From Deltaproteobacteria bacterium (GTDB taxonomy: Bacteria; Desulfobacterota; DSM-4660; Desulfatiglandales; HGW-15): a DNA stretch of 23,697 bases. Numbering within the stretch: position 1 is the first letter of the stretch; each line of letters begins with the position of its first letter. The position numbers were made by a program, and so were the translations under genes. The stretch covers positions 1-23,697 of the forward strand of contig JAGVAP010000068.1 in NCBI GenBank assembly GCA_020060215.1, given 5' to 3'. The notes under the pieces were generated by a model that did not search any database, was not told where the DNA came from, and worked only from the letters and a program-made list of their open reading frames with translations. This document shows, piece by piece, positions 15,272-22,088 of the stretch.

Positions 15272-17357
15272 AGACGTTCCGCCCGGGCGCAGGCTCGAAA
15301 TATCGGCCGCCGTTCGCGTTGATGCGCACGTTGCCGTTATACGTCTCGTCGAAGAGGTTCTTCACACCCACGAAGGGGTTCGCCTCCCAGTTCCCCAGGC
15401 GGAGCGTGTACCCCATGCGAAGATCCCAGACCGTGTGGGACCCGGACTTCCCGGTGTTCTCGTCGTCGACGTACAACTCGCCGAGATAGAGGGCCTCGAT
15501 CGCCGAGTAGAACCCGGAGGGGTGCCGGTAGAGCAGTTCCCCGTAGAACTGTTGGTTCGGCAGACCGGGGACGTCGTTCCCCGCCAGGTCCCTCCCACTT
15601 TTTACGTAGTCCGTGAACTCGGAATCCAGATAGGTGTACGCAAGGCTCGCCTTCAGCCCGGTGACGACCTCCAGGGATGCCCCCACCTCGGCCCCGCTTC
15701 GCCTCGATTCACCGGCATTTCGGTAGAACACGCGATCGGTCCTGTCCCGGAAAGGGATCAGTTCATCCTCCAGGCGGATGGTGAACAATGAGGCCTCGTA
15801 AGCAAGGCGATAGTCGGTCAAGCCTCTCACCCCGATTTCGTAATTGACGGCCTTCTGTGGTTCGATCTCCCGGTTGATGCCGCCTCCCCCCTCCGGCCGA
15901 TTGGAGAGTTCGGTGGTGGTCGGGGTTTCAAAGGACTGGGCCACGTTCGCGTAGAGCTGCAGGTATTGTGCCGGGTAGTGGTTCAACCCGAACCGGCCGG
16001 TAGCCTGATCAAAGGTCCTCGAACCGGTATCGTCTCCGTCGGCGATGAGCCGGTCATCCACGTCGAACTCCACCCGGTCGTAACGTCCGCCGGCAACGAG
16101 GGACCATCGCTCCGCAAGCCGGATGTCTTCCTGCAGGTAGAGACCGAGGTTCCGGACCTCCTCTTCCTGGTCCAGGAGCAGCCTTTCGCCGGGAGATCCC
16201 CCCACGTTTTCGAAGTTCAGCCGTTCGTCGTCCTGGAGCTGCAAGTCGAGGCCCGCAAACAACCGGTGGGGTATTCCGAATGTCTCCAAAAGGATGTCGT
16301 ACTGCAACCTTCCGCCGTAGACCTCCCTCTCGAGTTCCACGAACCGGAAGGGTGTCGCATTGTCCAAGTCACGCATAGCCGCGTAGACGGCGGCCTCCAG
16401 GTTCTGATTCGACGTCAATGCATTGCGGTATACGAACCCCAGCCTTTCGCCTGAGATCTCCTCGCGGGTGTCGAATCGGAGGCTGAGCGGAGATGCCTGG
16501 CGCGGGTTGCTTCTTGCCTGCTCTCCGGTCAGCCCGCCCGGGTCTTCCAGCCTGGGAGAACGTACTGCGTTGAACAGGAAGGTCAGGCTGGAAAACGGTT
16601 CCGGATCGTGGCGCACCTTGGTATTCAGCTTCCATGTCTCCGCCTGGCTGTGCTCGCGGAAACCGTCGATCTCCATCCGTGAGAGGTTCAGGAAGTAATT
16701 CGTTCGTTCGGTCCTTCCCCCGGTCTGGGCCAGTGACTTGAACAGCCCGAATTCTCCCAGTACCCCCCTTGCCTCCGCAAACGGCCTCTCCGGCCCTTCC
16801 CGCGTGAGGATGTTGACCACCCCCCCGCTGGAGTTGCCGTACAGGGCGGACATGGGGCCCCGCATGACCTCGATCCGCTCGATCGCTGCGGGGTCGACGG
16901 AATCCAGCTGCGTCTGGCCGTCCGGCAGGGTTTGCGGGATCCCGTCGACGTACACCTGAATGCCGCGGATGCCGAAGGCCGAGCGGGCGCCGAAGCCGCG
17001 GATGGACATGCGGAGATCCTGGGCAAAGTTGATTTCGTTCCGGACGAGGACCCCGGGCACCCGGACCAGCGACTCCTCCAGGGTCACGGTCTGCTGCCCC
17101 AGGCGAATGTCCTCTTCCTCTAAGATCGAAACGGCTGCAGGCACCCGGGCAACGGGGGAAGGGACCCGGGGCGCGGTGACGATGACCGGTTCAAGCGTTA
17201 CGGGCCCTTCTCCTCCTGCGCCCGGCTGGGAATGGGCTGCCGGCTTCGAAGAACCGGCATCGCTTCCGCGCACGGGGAACGGATAGAAGATCATCCATGC
17301 CGTCATCAGGACGGAGAAGGAGAGGAATGGTCTTGAAGTTGCCGATCTCTTGAGCAT
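15240..17357 (-). CDS. TonB-dependent outer-membrane receptor
   Basis: This 705-aa receptor starts at ATG 17357 with a signal peptide (MLKRSATSRPFLSFSVLMTA...). A TonB-box-like EPVIVTA (56-62) is followed by the plug domain: VPAAVSILEEEDIRLGQQ, RMSIRGFGARSAFGIRGIQV, YVDGIPQTLPDGQTQLDSVD and IERIEVMRGPMSALYGNSSG. The rest is a long beta-barrel of alternating strands ending in the aromatic C-terminus GGLGVVYFW, as expected for outer-membrane insertion. The plug is of the FecA/siderophore class, but the ligand cannot be read from sequence. The frame is open to 17486; that extension encodes part of repeat R1 copy B plus spacer, so it is not counted. The gene overlaps tonB by 32 bases. No Fur box or riboswitch was recognised upstream. 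Confidence 0.93.
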   Translation of the reverse strand: MLKRSATSRPFLSFSVLMTAWMIFYPFPVRGSDAGSSKPAAHSQPGAGGEGPVTLEPVIVTAPRVPSPVARVPAAVSILEEEDIRLGQQTVTLEESLVRVPGVLVRNEINFAQDLRMSIRGFGARSAFGIRGIQVYVDGIPQTLPDGQTQLDSVDPAAIERIEVMRGPMSALYGNSSGGVVNILTREGPERPFAEARGVLGEFGLFKSLAQTGGRTERTNYFLNLSRMEIDGFREHSQAETWKLNTKVRHDPEPFSSLTFLFNAVRSPRLEDPGGLTGEQARSNPRQASPLSLRFDTREEISGERLGFVYRNALTSNQNLEAAVYAAMRDLDNATPFRFVELEREVYGGRLQYDILLETFGIPHRLFAGLDLQLQDDERLNFENVGGSPGERLLLDQEEEVRNLGLYLQEDIRLAERWSLVAGGRYDRVEFDVDDRLIADGDDTGSRTFDQATGRFGLNHYPAQYLQLYANVAQSFETPTTTELSNRPEGGGGINREIEPQKAVNYEIGVRGLTDYRLAYEASLFTIRLEDELIPFRDRTDRVFYRNAGESRRSGAEVGASLEVVTGLKASLAYTYLDSEFTDYVKSGRDLAGNDVPGLPNQQFYGELLYRHPSGFYSAIEALYLGELYVDDENTGKSGSHTVWDLRMGYTLRLGNWEANPFVGVKNLFDETYNGNVRINANGGRYFEPAPGRNVYGGLGVVYFW

Positions 17358-17462
17358 CCCTGGGACCACGGTAGCCAAATCCGATGAAATGCCGAAGGAG
17401 AACCCCGAGCCGCCGCCATCGGTGCACCCCTCAGGGGGTGTATTCCAGCACGCCACCAACCC

Positions 17463-17651
17463 ATCATTTCCCTTTGAAACTTCCACCCCAGGTGGAGGAC
17501 CCGGATAGGTTCTACCGATCCGGGATGAAAATGGACCGCTTGAAAATGACCAATCAAGCTAAAATGTTCATAAGGTCCAAACAACAGCTGGGATAGGGAA
17601 TGTTGATGCCTAGACTTATTCCGTCTTCATTTTGGGAATTGAAGCTTTGCC
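17463..17651 (-). repeat. Dispersed repeat family R1, copy B
   Basis: On the minus strand this reads GGCAAAGCTTCAATTCCCAA, then AATGAAGACGGAATAAGTCT, AGGCATCAACATTCCCTATC, later CATCCCGGATCGGTAGAAC, and ends GGGGTGGAAG plus TTTCAAAGGGAAATGA. Its two ends match copy A and its middle matches copy C. It lies about 106 bases upstream of the receptor start. The rest of the spacer 17358-17834 holds a small hairpin (CACCCC-TCAG-GGGGTG, near 17426) and the lipoprotein terminator. Confidence 0.8.
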
Positions 17652-17780
17652 CCTCCCGATCTCACTGTCGCAGATATTCCCTGCTCTCCTTAATACTTGT
17701 GGAGAGCGGGAATCCGAATGGATGTGATTCTGTATTCTGCGGAGAAAACCCGGGTAATCCGGGACCAGGCCCCTGAGATG

Positions 17781-17815
17781 AAAAAAGGGCGACCCCCTGT
17801 ACTGTTGGTCGCCCT
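17781..17815 (-). terminator. Rho-independent terminator of the lipoprotein gene
   Basis: On the minus strand the stem AGGGCGACC / GGTCGCCCT (9 bp, 12-base loop) is followed by TTTTTT. It lies about 20 bases beyond the lipoprotein stop at 17835. Confidence 0.88.
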
Positions 17816-17834
17816 ATGCAAAAACCTGGAGCAG

Positions 17835-18200
17835 CTACTTCGTGCCGAACCCTCCTGCCTCCGGGCCTGCCAGGGGCCCCTTGTCCGGGCTATCTTGGCC
17901 AGCCCCACCCGGCTGAGTCTCTGTCTGTGCTCCACCCGGGCCGGTTGCACCAGGACCGGTCTGAGGCGTCGTCGGCTGTCCACCGGGGGCGGCAGCTCCC
18001 GGACCCCGGGGCGAGGGCTGTCCCGGAGCCACGCCGGCCGCCCCACCCTTCTGTTCCGGTTCCGCTTGCGGTTGGGGAGCCCTCTCCTCCACCACCGGCG
18101 GCGGGGCCTGCCCAGCCTCTTCACCCGTGTCACACGAGGAAAGGAATCCCAGGGTTAACATGAATCCTGCTATCACAAATACACTTGTCCATCTCTTCAT
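17835..18200 (-). CDS. Small Pro/Gly/Gln-rich lipoprotein
   Basis: This 121-aa protein has an N-terminal lipoprotein signal: Met-Lys-Arg, a hydrophobic core (VFVIAGFMLTLGF) and the lipobox LSSC with Cys23 as the probable lipidated residue. The mature part is low-complexity, made of Pro, Gly, Gln, Glu and Ala (GQAPPPVVEERAPQPQAEPE, then GGAAGVAPGQ and GPGATGPGG). It has no recognisable domain and is probably disordered, attached to the inner or outer membrane. A GAGGTGAAG ribosome binding site upstream and a strong terminator downstream mark it as a single-gene transcript. Its composition resembles the linker of the PRC-barrel protein at 19849-21060. Function unknown. Confidence 0.85.
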   Translation of the reverse strand: MKRWTSVFVIAGFMLTLGFLSSCDTGEEAGQAPPPVVEERAPQPQAEPEQKGGAAGVAPGQPSPRGPGAAAPGGQPTTPQTGPGATGPGGAQTETQPGGAGQDSPDKGPLAGPEAGGFGTK

Positions 18201-18510
18201 TTTTCTTCACCTCTCTCACACCTCATTGAAACAGGTGCATCGTTTTTTTGGAATCTTCACTTTTCTTTCAGTCATTGACCCCACATGACTGAAGAGTTCT
18301 ACCCCCACATGCGAGCCGCCTCGACCGCGATCGTATTCTACAAACTAAGGCGGGGAGCCGACCCGAACAATTGGGGAGCAGGCGTAATTCCTTTACGTAT
18401 CCGGCGTAAAACCGACCTTTCTTTCTATCCTTGCGGAGGCCGGACTGCTGGACTCTGAGGGACACTGAACTGCCACTCACCAAGAATTCGGGATCCCGTT
18501 TTTCACCGGT
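18201..18510. other. Spacer upstream of the lipoprotein gene, no gene recognised
   Basis: This region lies between the divergent lipoprotein and peptidase transcripts and should contain the lipoprotein promoter. An 86-codon minus-strand frame (18268-18528) starts with TTG without a good ribosome binding site and has Arg/Ser-rich shadow-like composition, so I do not call it a gene. Confidence 0.45.
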
Positions 18511-18650
18511 ATGAAACGAGACCGTCAAGTTCAGGCATCACCATCCTCTATCCCAGCCTATGGGTTCGGACTTTTTGACATTTGGATTTCAAGCGGGCCT
18601 TTTTCATCCCGGATCGGTAGAACCACGCCTGGTCCTCCACCGGAGGAGAG
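18511..18650 (+). repeat. Dispersed repeat family R1, copy C
   Basis: This copy reads ATGAAACGAGACCGTCAAGT, TCAGGCATCACCATCCTCTA and TCCCAG, then TTTCAAGCGGGCCTTTTTC followed by ATCCCGGATCGGTAGAACC and GGTCCTCCACC. It lines up with copy B over about 130 bases on the opposite strand. It lacks the closing TTTCAAAGGGAAATGA block of copies A and B. Confidence 0.75.
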
Positions 18651-18657
18651 GGTTTTA

Positions 18658-18723
18658 GTGACCAGTGGGTCACGTCGTACAGGAAAGCCTGTAGCTTTGG
18701 GCTAGGCAGGAAGCGCATTTTTT
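18658..18723 (+). promoter_or_regulatory. Possible structured 5' leader ahead of the C39-like peptidase gene
   Basis: Two perfect small hairpins follow each other: GTGACC-AGTG-GGTCAC (18658-18673) and TACAGG-AAAG-CCTGTA (18678-18693). A looser GCTT...AAGC pairing follows and then TTTTTT (18718-18723). The layout resembles a regulatory leader with a terminator, or a small RNA, and lies 67 bases before the peptidase start. It does not match a riboswitch class I can recall. Confidence 0.35.
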
Positions 18724-18789
18724 GGTATATACGTACGGCCCCGGTCGGCCACAGGGGGTCTCGTTAGAATGATGCGGCGGGAGAAGTCG

Positions 18790-19587
18790 ATGAGAAAGGC
18801 AATCGTGCTCGCGGTCGCCTTGGTGACCCTGGCCTCGAACGTCTTCGCGTTCGAAATCAAGCTTGACGTCCCCTGGCTTTCCCAGCTGGATGTACGCAAC
18901 GGCCTGGGAACCGATTGGGCCCGGTCCATGAATTGCGGCCCGGCTGCCCTGGTCATGTCCGCCGCATACCTTTGTCGGTTCGTTCCGGATTCCTACCACA
19001 TCAAACAGGTCGATGACTGGCTGGTCGATACCGGGCTGATACCCGAGCTCAACCAGTACAACCTGCCTCACCCGGGGACCGGTCAGGTCGAGTTGAGAAA
19101 CGCGGCAGCCTACCTGTACGGGCTCTGGGATACCCGTTACCTATCCGCGCAACTGCCCGGGGTGAGCCCGCAAACCAGTCTCGATCTGATCGCTTACTCC
19201 TTACGCTTGAACCGCCCCGTTATCGTCGGCGTGAGAAGCCGCATGGCGCCGCAGGGCCAACACCACTGGATGGTCCTGACCGGGCTCCGCGATCTCGACG
19301 GCGATGGAGAATTCGATCAAGTCCACGTGAATGACCCGGGCGCAGACCCATGGTCTCCCTACAGCAGGCGGTGGTACCCGGTCTGGAAGTTCATGTGGGT
19401 CTGGTGGGGGTCCATCTTCTTCATGGATCCGGACCGGAACCGTCCTCTGGAAACCCCTTTCAGCCACCGCCTCCCCTGGGACGCCCCCAAGCCCCTGGTG
19501 CCCTACCCGGGGAACCGAGCGGCCGGTTTCAAACATTTCCTCCCTGATCATGGTTTCCCCGGGGCATCAGAAGAGTACTACCAGTAA
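18790..19587 (+). CDS. Exported C39-like cysteine peptidase family protein
   Basis: This 265-aa protein begins with a cleavable signal peptide (MRKAIVLAVALVTLASNVFA). The mature part fits the peptidase C39-like papain fold: VPWLSQLD near the N-terminus, Cys49 in MNCGPAALVMSAAYL as the nucleophile, His158/His159 in GQHHWMVLTGL and Asp182 in VNDPGAD. Such proteins cleave peptides, often double-glycine leaders, but many stand-alone exported members have unknown substrates. Between the His and Asp motifs is an EF-hand-like loop DLDGDGEFD (168-176), which suggests calcium binding. The C-terminal third is Trp/Pro-rich (WKFMWVWWGSIFFM). The ATG at 18790 is preceded by GGGAG at good spacing, and upstream ATGs at 18769 and 18772 would disrupt the signal peptide start. 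It neighbours the low-complexity secreted proteins and might process or cut them. Confidence 0.85.
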   Translation: MRKAIVLAVALVTLASNVFAFEIKLDVPWLSQLDVRNGLGTDWARSMNCGPAALVMSAAYLCRFVPDSYHIKQVDDWLVDTGLIPELNQYNLPHPGTGQVELRNAAAYLYGLWDTRYLSAQLPGVSPQTSLDLIAYSLRLNRPVIVGVRSRMAPQGQHHWMVLTGLRDLDGDGEFDQVHVNDPGADPWSPYSRRWYPVWKFMWVWWGSIFFMDPDRNRPLETPFSHRLPWDAPKPLVPYPGNRAAGFKHFLPDHGFPGASEEYYQ

Positions 19588-19848
19588 ACTGGTGGTGTCG
19601 GGAGGCCCCCGAGAAAGGGGGGGAGGTCAGCCCCGGTCGCTTGCCGCCGGGGGTGGCAAGATCGGTTTTCTACAGGAATAGCGCTTCAACGATATTCATT
19701 CATATTGAAGCTCATCGGCCGGTTCCTGGTTCGGAGTGAGGGTTCTGATCCGTTTGGCGCTCCAGTTGGAAACAATCTCCTTTGTTCCCGACACCAGTCA
19801 CCGGCATAGCCATGGCTCGTACCACCGAGATCATTCCTCCATTTAGCC
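19588..19848. other. Convergent spacer between the peptidase gene and the PRC-barrel gene
   Basis: Possible weak terminator structures only: CTTGCC...GGCAAG (19640-19660) followed by a short T run on the plus strand, and GCTTCAA...TTGAAGC (19683-19711), an imperfect hairpin. I see no gene. Confidence 0.4.
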
Positions 19849-21060
19849 CTACTCTTTGTAATAGCCTCGAACCTCCCCCCTCCATGCCTCGGTGTAGAAG
19901 TCAGGCCATTTCCCTCGTTCGAAGGCAGGCGCCTGCTCCAGCTTCTCCTTCGTAAAGCCCACGACAAAGGAGTCCTCCAGCGGGCCTGGCCGAAGGGCGC
20001 TGTAAGGGACTGCAACAAGGTTTTCGCCGAGCCCCAGGAAGCCGCCATAGGCAACGACCACGAATTCCACCTGACCGTTTCGACCGATGATCACGTCCTC
20101 GATTTCCCCGAGGTCCTCTCCGAGAAGGCCCTCTACTTCGCGACCCTTCAGTTCCTCGGCCGTATAGGCTCGGGTCAGGAGCACCTCTGGCCTCTGCTCT
20201 GCGATCGGCTCCTTCTCCGGCTCTTCTTCTGCGAGTCCCGGTTGCGGCTGCTCATCCACTCCAGCCAGCTCTTCCCCCTCTTTCGCTTCCTGCTCTTCGG
20301 GTGCCGGGCGCCGCTCTTCGGGTTTCGTCATCCCAGGTGCACCCGGTTCCTCCTCCCTGGCGGCTGTCGGAGGCCCCGGCGGGGGTTGTTGCTGCTGCGC
20401 CATTTCCGGTGGCTGACCCGGCAGGCCCGGAGGTTGAGGCTGCTGCTGCGCGAATCCCGGGGGCTGTTCGGTGACCCCCGGCGGGGGTTTCATGCCCGGC
20501 TGTGGAGGAGGCTGCCGTCCCATCGGCCCAGATGCTCCGGCCTGGGGCCCCGTCGGTCTTTGCACCCCCGGGAATCCTCCCCCAGCCATTGGTCCATCCT
20601 GCGCCTGCCCCGGCCCCTCTTCTGCCGCTGGGGGCGGTTGCTTTCCGGCCTCTGCCGTCACCGTCTCCTCCAATTCGCGCAGGTCGGGATTACGGCGGAA
20701 GAACTCCGCCTTTTGGGAATCGCTCAACCTCTCCCATCTTCGAGCGGAGGTGGCGACCATCTGGGAAAACATCGGGTAGCGCTGGGCCCATGTTCTGTAT
20801 TCAGGGCGGTTGGAGAAGATCCAGGCCGTATAGGGGAATCGAGCGATATCGTAAGTAAGATACGGGTACCTGGTTATCCGATCCGCAAAATCGGGCTCCG
20901 ACAGGAGCGCTGCCGTCTGTTCCAGGCCCATCGGTCCTTCCTGCGGCATCCCCGAACCGGGCCGCTGGTTTGGGACCGGCGGTCCGGACTGCTGAGCCAC
21001 TGCCAGCTGACTCCCAAGGACGATAAGTACAAGTACAACACCGGAAACTACTTTCTTCAT
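19849..21060 (-). CDS. Exported PRC-barrel protein with a long Pro/Gln-rich linker
   Basis: This 403-aa protein has a signal peptide (MKKVVSGVVLVLIVLGSQLA, cleavage near AQQ). A helical N-terminal region (45-135) follows, with the repeated pattern RYPYLTYDIARFPYTAWIFS / RPEYRTWAQRYPMFSQMV and RRWERLSDSQKAEFFRRNPDL. Residues 140-290 are a disordered linker of Pro, Gln, Gly and Glu. The C-terminal PRC-barrel (about 295-375) carries LLTRAYTAEELKGREVEGLL and GEDLGEIEDVIIGRNGQVEF. PRC barrels are small beta-barrels, known from RimM and photosynthetic reaction centre H subunits, that mediate protein contacts. Its ligand is unknown. GAGAGGA upstream supports the ATG at 21060. It is probably co-transcribed with the Gly/Gln/Tyr-rich gene 69 bases upstream. 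Confidence 0.88.
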   Translation of the reverse strand: MKKVVSGVVLVLIVLGSQLAVAQQSGPPVPNQRPGSGMPQEGPMGLEQTAALLSEPDFADRITRYPYLTYDIARFPYTAWIFSNRPEYRTWAQRYPMFSQMVATSARRWERLSDSQKAEFFRRNPDLRELEETVTAEAGKQPPPAAEEGPGQAQDGPMAGGGFPGVQRPTGPQAGASGPMGRQPPPQPGMKPPPGVTEQPPGFAQQQPQPPGLPGQPPEMAQQQQPPPGPPTAAREEEPGAPGMTKPEERRPAPEEQEAKEGEELAGVDEQPQPGLAEEEPEKEPIAEQRPEVLLTRAYTAEELKGREVEGLLGEDLGEIEDVIIGRNGQVEFVVVAYGGFLGLGENLVAVPYSALRPGPLEDSFVVGFTKEKLEQAPAFERGKWPDFYTEAWRGEVRGYYKE

Positions 21061-21085
21061 CTTCCATTTCCTCTCTGGTCCTGCA

Positions 21086-21109
21086 GGCCGGCCGCCCCTC
21101 CGGCCGGCC
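21086..21109. other. Strong GC-only stem-loop between two exported-protein genes
   Basis: GGCCGGCCG and CGGCCGGCC form a perfect 9-bp stem around the loop CCCCTC. There is no T run on the minus strand after it, so it is not a normal terminator. It could slow transcription or protect an mRNA end between the two genes. Confidence 0.6.
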
Positions 21110-21129
21110 CGGTTAACTTAAATCAAGCC

Positions 21130-21915
21130 TCACTCCTCCTCGATTTCATATTCCTCACCCAGCCCTGCTCCATATCCCGGAGCCCTGAACTCGGCTTCAT
21201 CCTCAAAAAGGCCCTCTTCTTCGGACAGGGCTCCTTCTCCGAACCCTTGATCGATTCCGCCACCGTACTGCTGGGAGCCATAGCCGGGTTGATCTCCATA
21301 GTACCCGTATTGCTGAGCACCGCCTTGTCGTTGCTGCATCCGGTAGGGCTGCTGCTCGGCCCCATACTGCTCTCCGCCGGCATAGGGCTGACCCGTCCCA
21401 TACCGCTGTTGGGCTCCGAAGCCTCGACCATACTGCTGCTGCGGATAGCCCTGTCGTTGTCCTCCCAACTGCTGCCGGGTCCCGTACTGCTGTCCATACC
21501 CCCCGGCATAGGGCTGACCCGTCCCATACCGCTGTTGGGCTCCGACGCCGCGACCATACTGCTGCTGCGGATGGCCCTGTCGTTGTCCGCCCAACTGCTG
21601 CCGGGTCCCGTACTGCTGTCCATATCCCCCGGCATAGGGCTGACCCGTCCCATACCGCTGTTGGGCTCCGAAGCCGCCACCATACTGCTGCTGCGGATAG
21701 CCCTGTCGTTGTCCGCCCAACTGCTGCTGATTCCCATACTGGTTGTCATAGCCGCCGGAATATGGCTGGGCCGCCCCATACTGGGTCCCTGCCCCGGCGC
21801 CGAATTGTGTTCCGAATCCTCCTGCTCCTGCCTGAGTTCCCGCCCCGAATTGTTGGGCCAGGGCAAAGGTGGACCAGCAGATGACGATGACGCCTGCAAA
21901 CAGAAGTTTTTTCAT
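21130..21915 (-). CDS. Exported Gly/Gln/Tyr-rich prion-like protein with 42-residue repeats
   Basis: This 261-aa protein has a signal peptide (MKKLLFAGVIVICWSTFALA, cleavage before QQ). The mature chain is almost only Gly, Gln, Tyr, Ala and Arg, with no recognisable domain. QQLGGQRQG recurs at residues 64, 106 and 148, giving a 42-residue unit of the form QQLGGQRQGYPQQQYGRGFG followed by AQQRYGTGQPYAGGYGQQYG and TR. A degenerate half-copy precedes the first. The last 40 residues are acidic (LSEEEGLFEDEAEF ... EEYEIEEE). The composition resembles low-complexity domains that form fibres or condensates, but that behaviour is inference. GGGAGG before ATG 21915 supports the start. A terminator upstream (22026-22059) separates it from the next gene. 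Repeat-driven long frames on both strands overlap it; only this frame has a signal peptide and ribosome binding site. Confidence 0.87.
   Translation of the reverse strand: MKKLLFAGVIVICWSTFALAQQFGAGTQAGAGGFGTQFGAGAGTQYGAAQPYSGGYDNQYGNQQQLGGQRQGYPQQQYGGGFGAQQRYGTGQPYAGGYGQQYGTRQQLGGQRQGHPQQQYGRGVGAQQRYGTGQPYAGGYGQQYGTRQQLGGQRQGYPQQQYGRGFGAQQRYGTGQPYAGGEQYGAEQQPYRMQQRQGGAQQYGYYGDQPGYGSQQYGGGIDQGFGEGALSEEEGLFEDEAEFRAPGYGAGLGEEYEIEEE
21370..21726 (-). repeat. Tandem 126-bp repeat within the Gly/Gln/Tyr-rich gene
   Basis: About 2.8 units of 126 bases (42 codons) encode residues 64-182. Units differ by only a few codons, for example GYPQQQYGGGFG, GHPQQQYGRGVG and GYPQQQYGRGFG, so the expansion looks recent. 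Confidence 0.88.
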
Positions 21916-22025
21916 CTTTGTTCCTCCCTGAAGCTGTTCCTCTGCAGTTCATCTCAAGGATCTGTCCGGAAGATCGGAGAATCAATGGGGCTTGGGGCGT
22001 AATCTTCAGGACAAACCAGCTTAAG

Positions 22026-22059
22026 AAAAAAATATCGGAAAGGTCACCCTCTCCGATAT
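22026..22059 (-). terminator. Rho-independent terminator after the double PRC-barrel gene
   Basis: On the minus strand ATATCGGA ... TCCGATAT forms an 8-bp stem extended by AGG/CCT across one mismatch, with a four-base loop. Seven T follow. It is 29 bases beyond the stop at 22089. Confidence 0.9.
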
Positions 22060-22088
22060 CGCAAATATATGCCCCCGCGAATCCTGGT

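Noticed and set aside
17358..17486. N-terminal extension of the TonB-dependent receptor
   Set aside because: It encodes part of repeat copy B and spacer. A proper signal peptide starts at 17357.
18658..18723. Cyclic-di-GMP-I riboswitch
   Set aside because: The hairpins and the GTCAC...AAAGCC spacing looked suggestive, but the conserved GEMM core and receptor sequences as I know them are missing.
21370..21726. Regular repeats that could suggest a CRISPR array
   Set aside because: The repeat period is 126 bases with no unique spacers, and the repeats lie in frame within an exported protein gene.
20242..22002. A 586-codon plus-strand open frame spanning two exported-protein genes
   Set aside because: It is antisense to two genes with signal peptides and ribosome binding sites. 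Its Leu/Pro/Ser-rich sequence is the complement of Gln/Pro/Gly codons and it has no domain.
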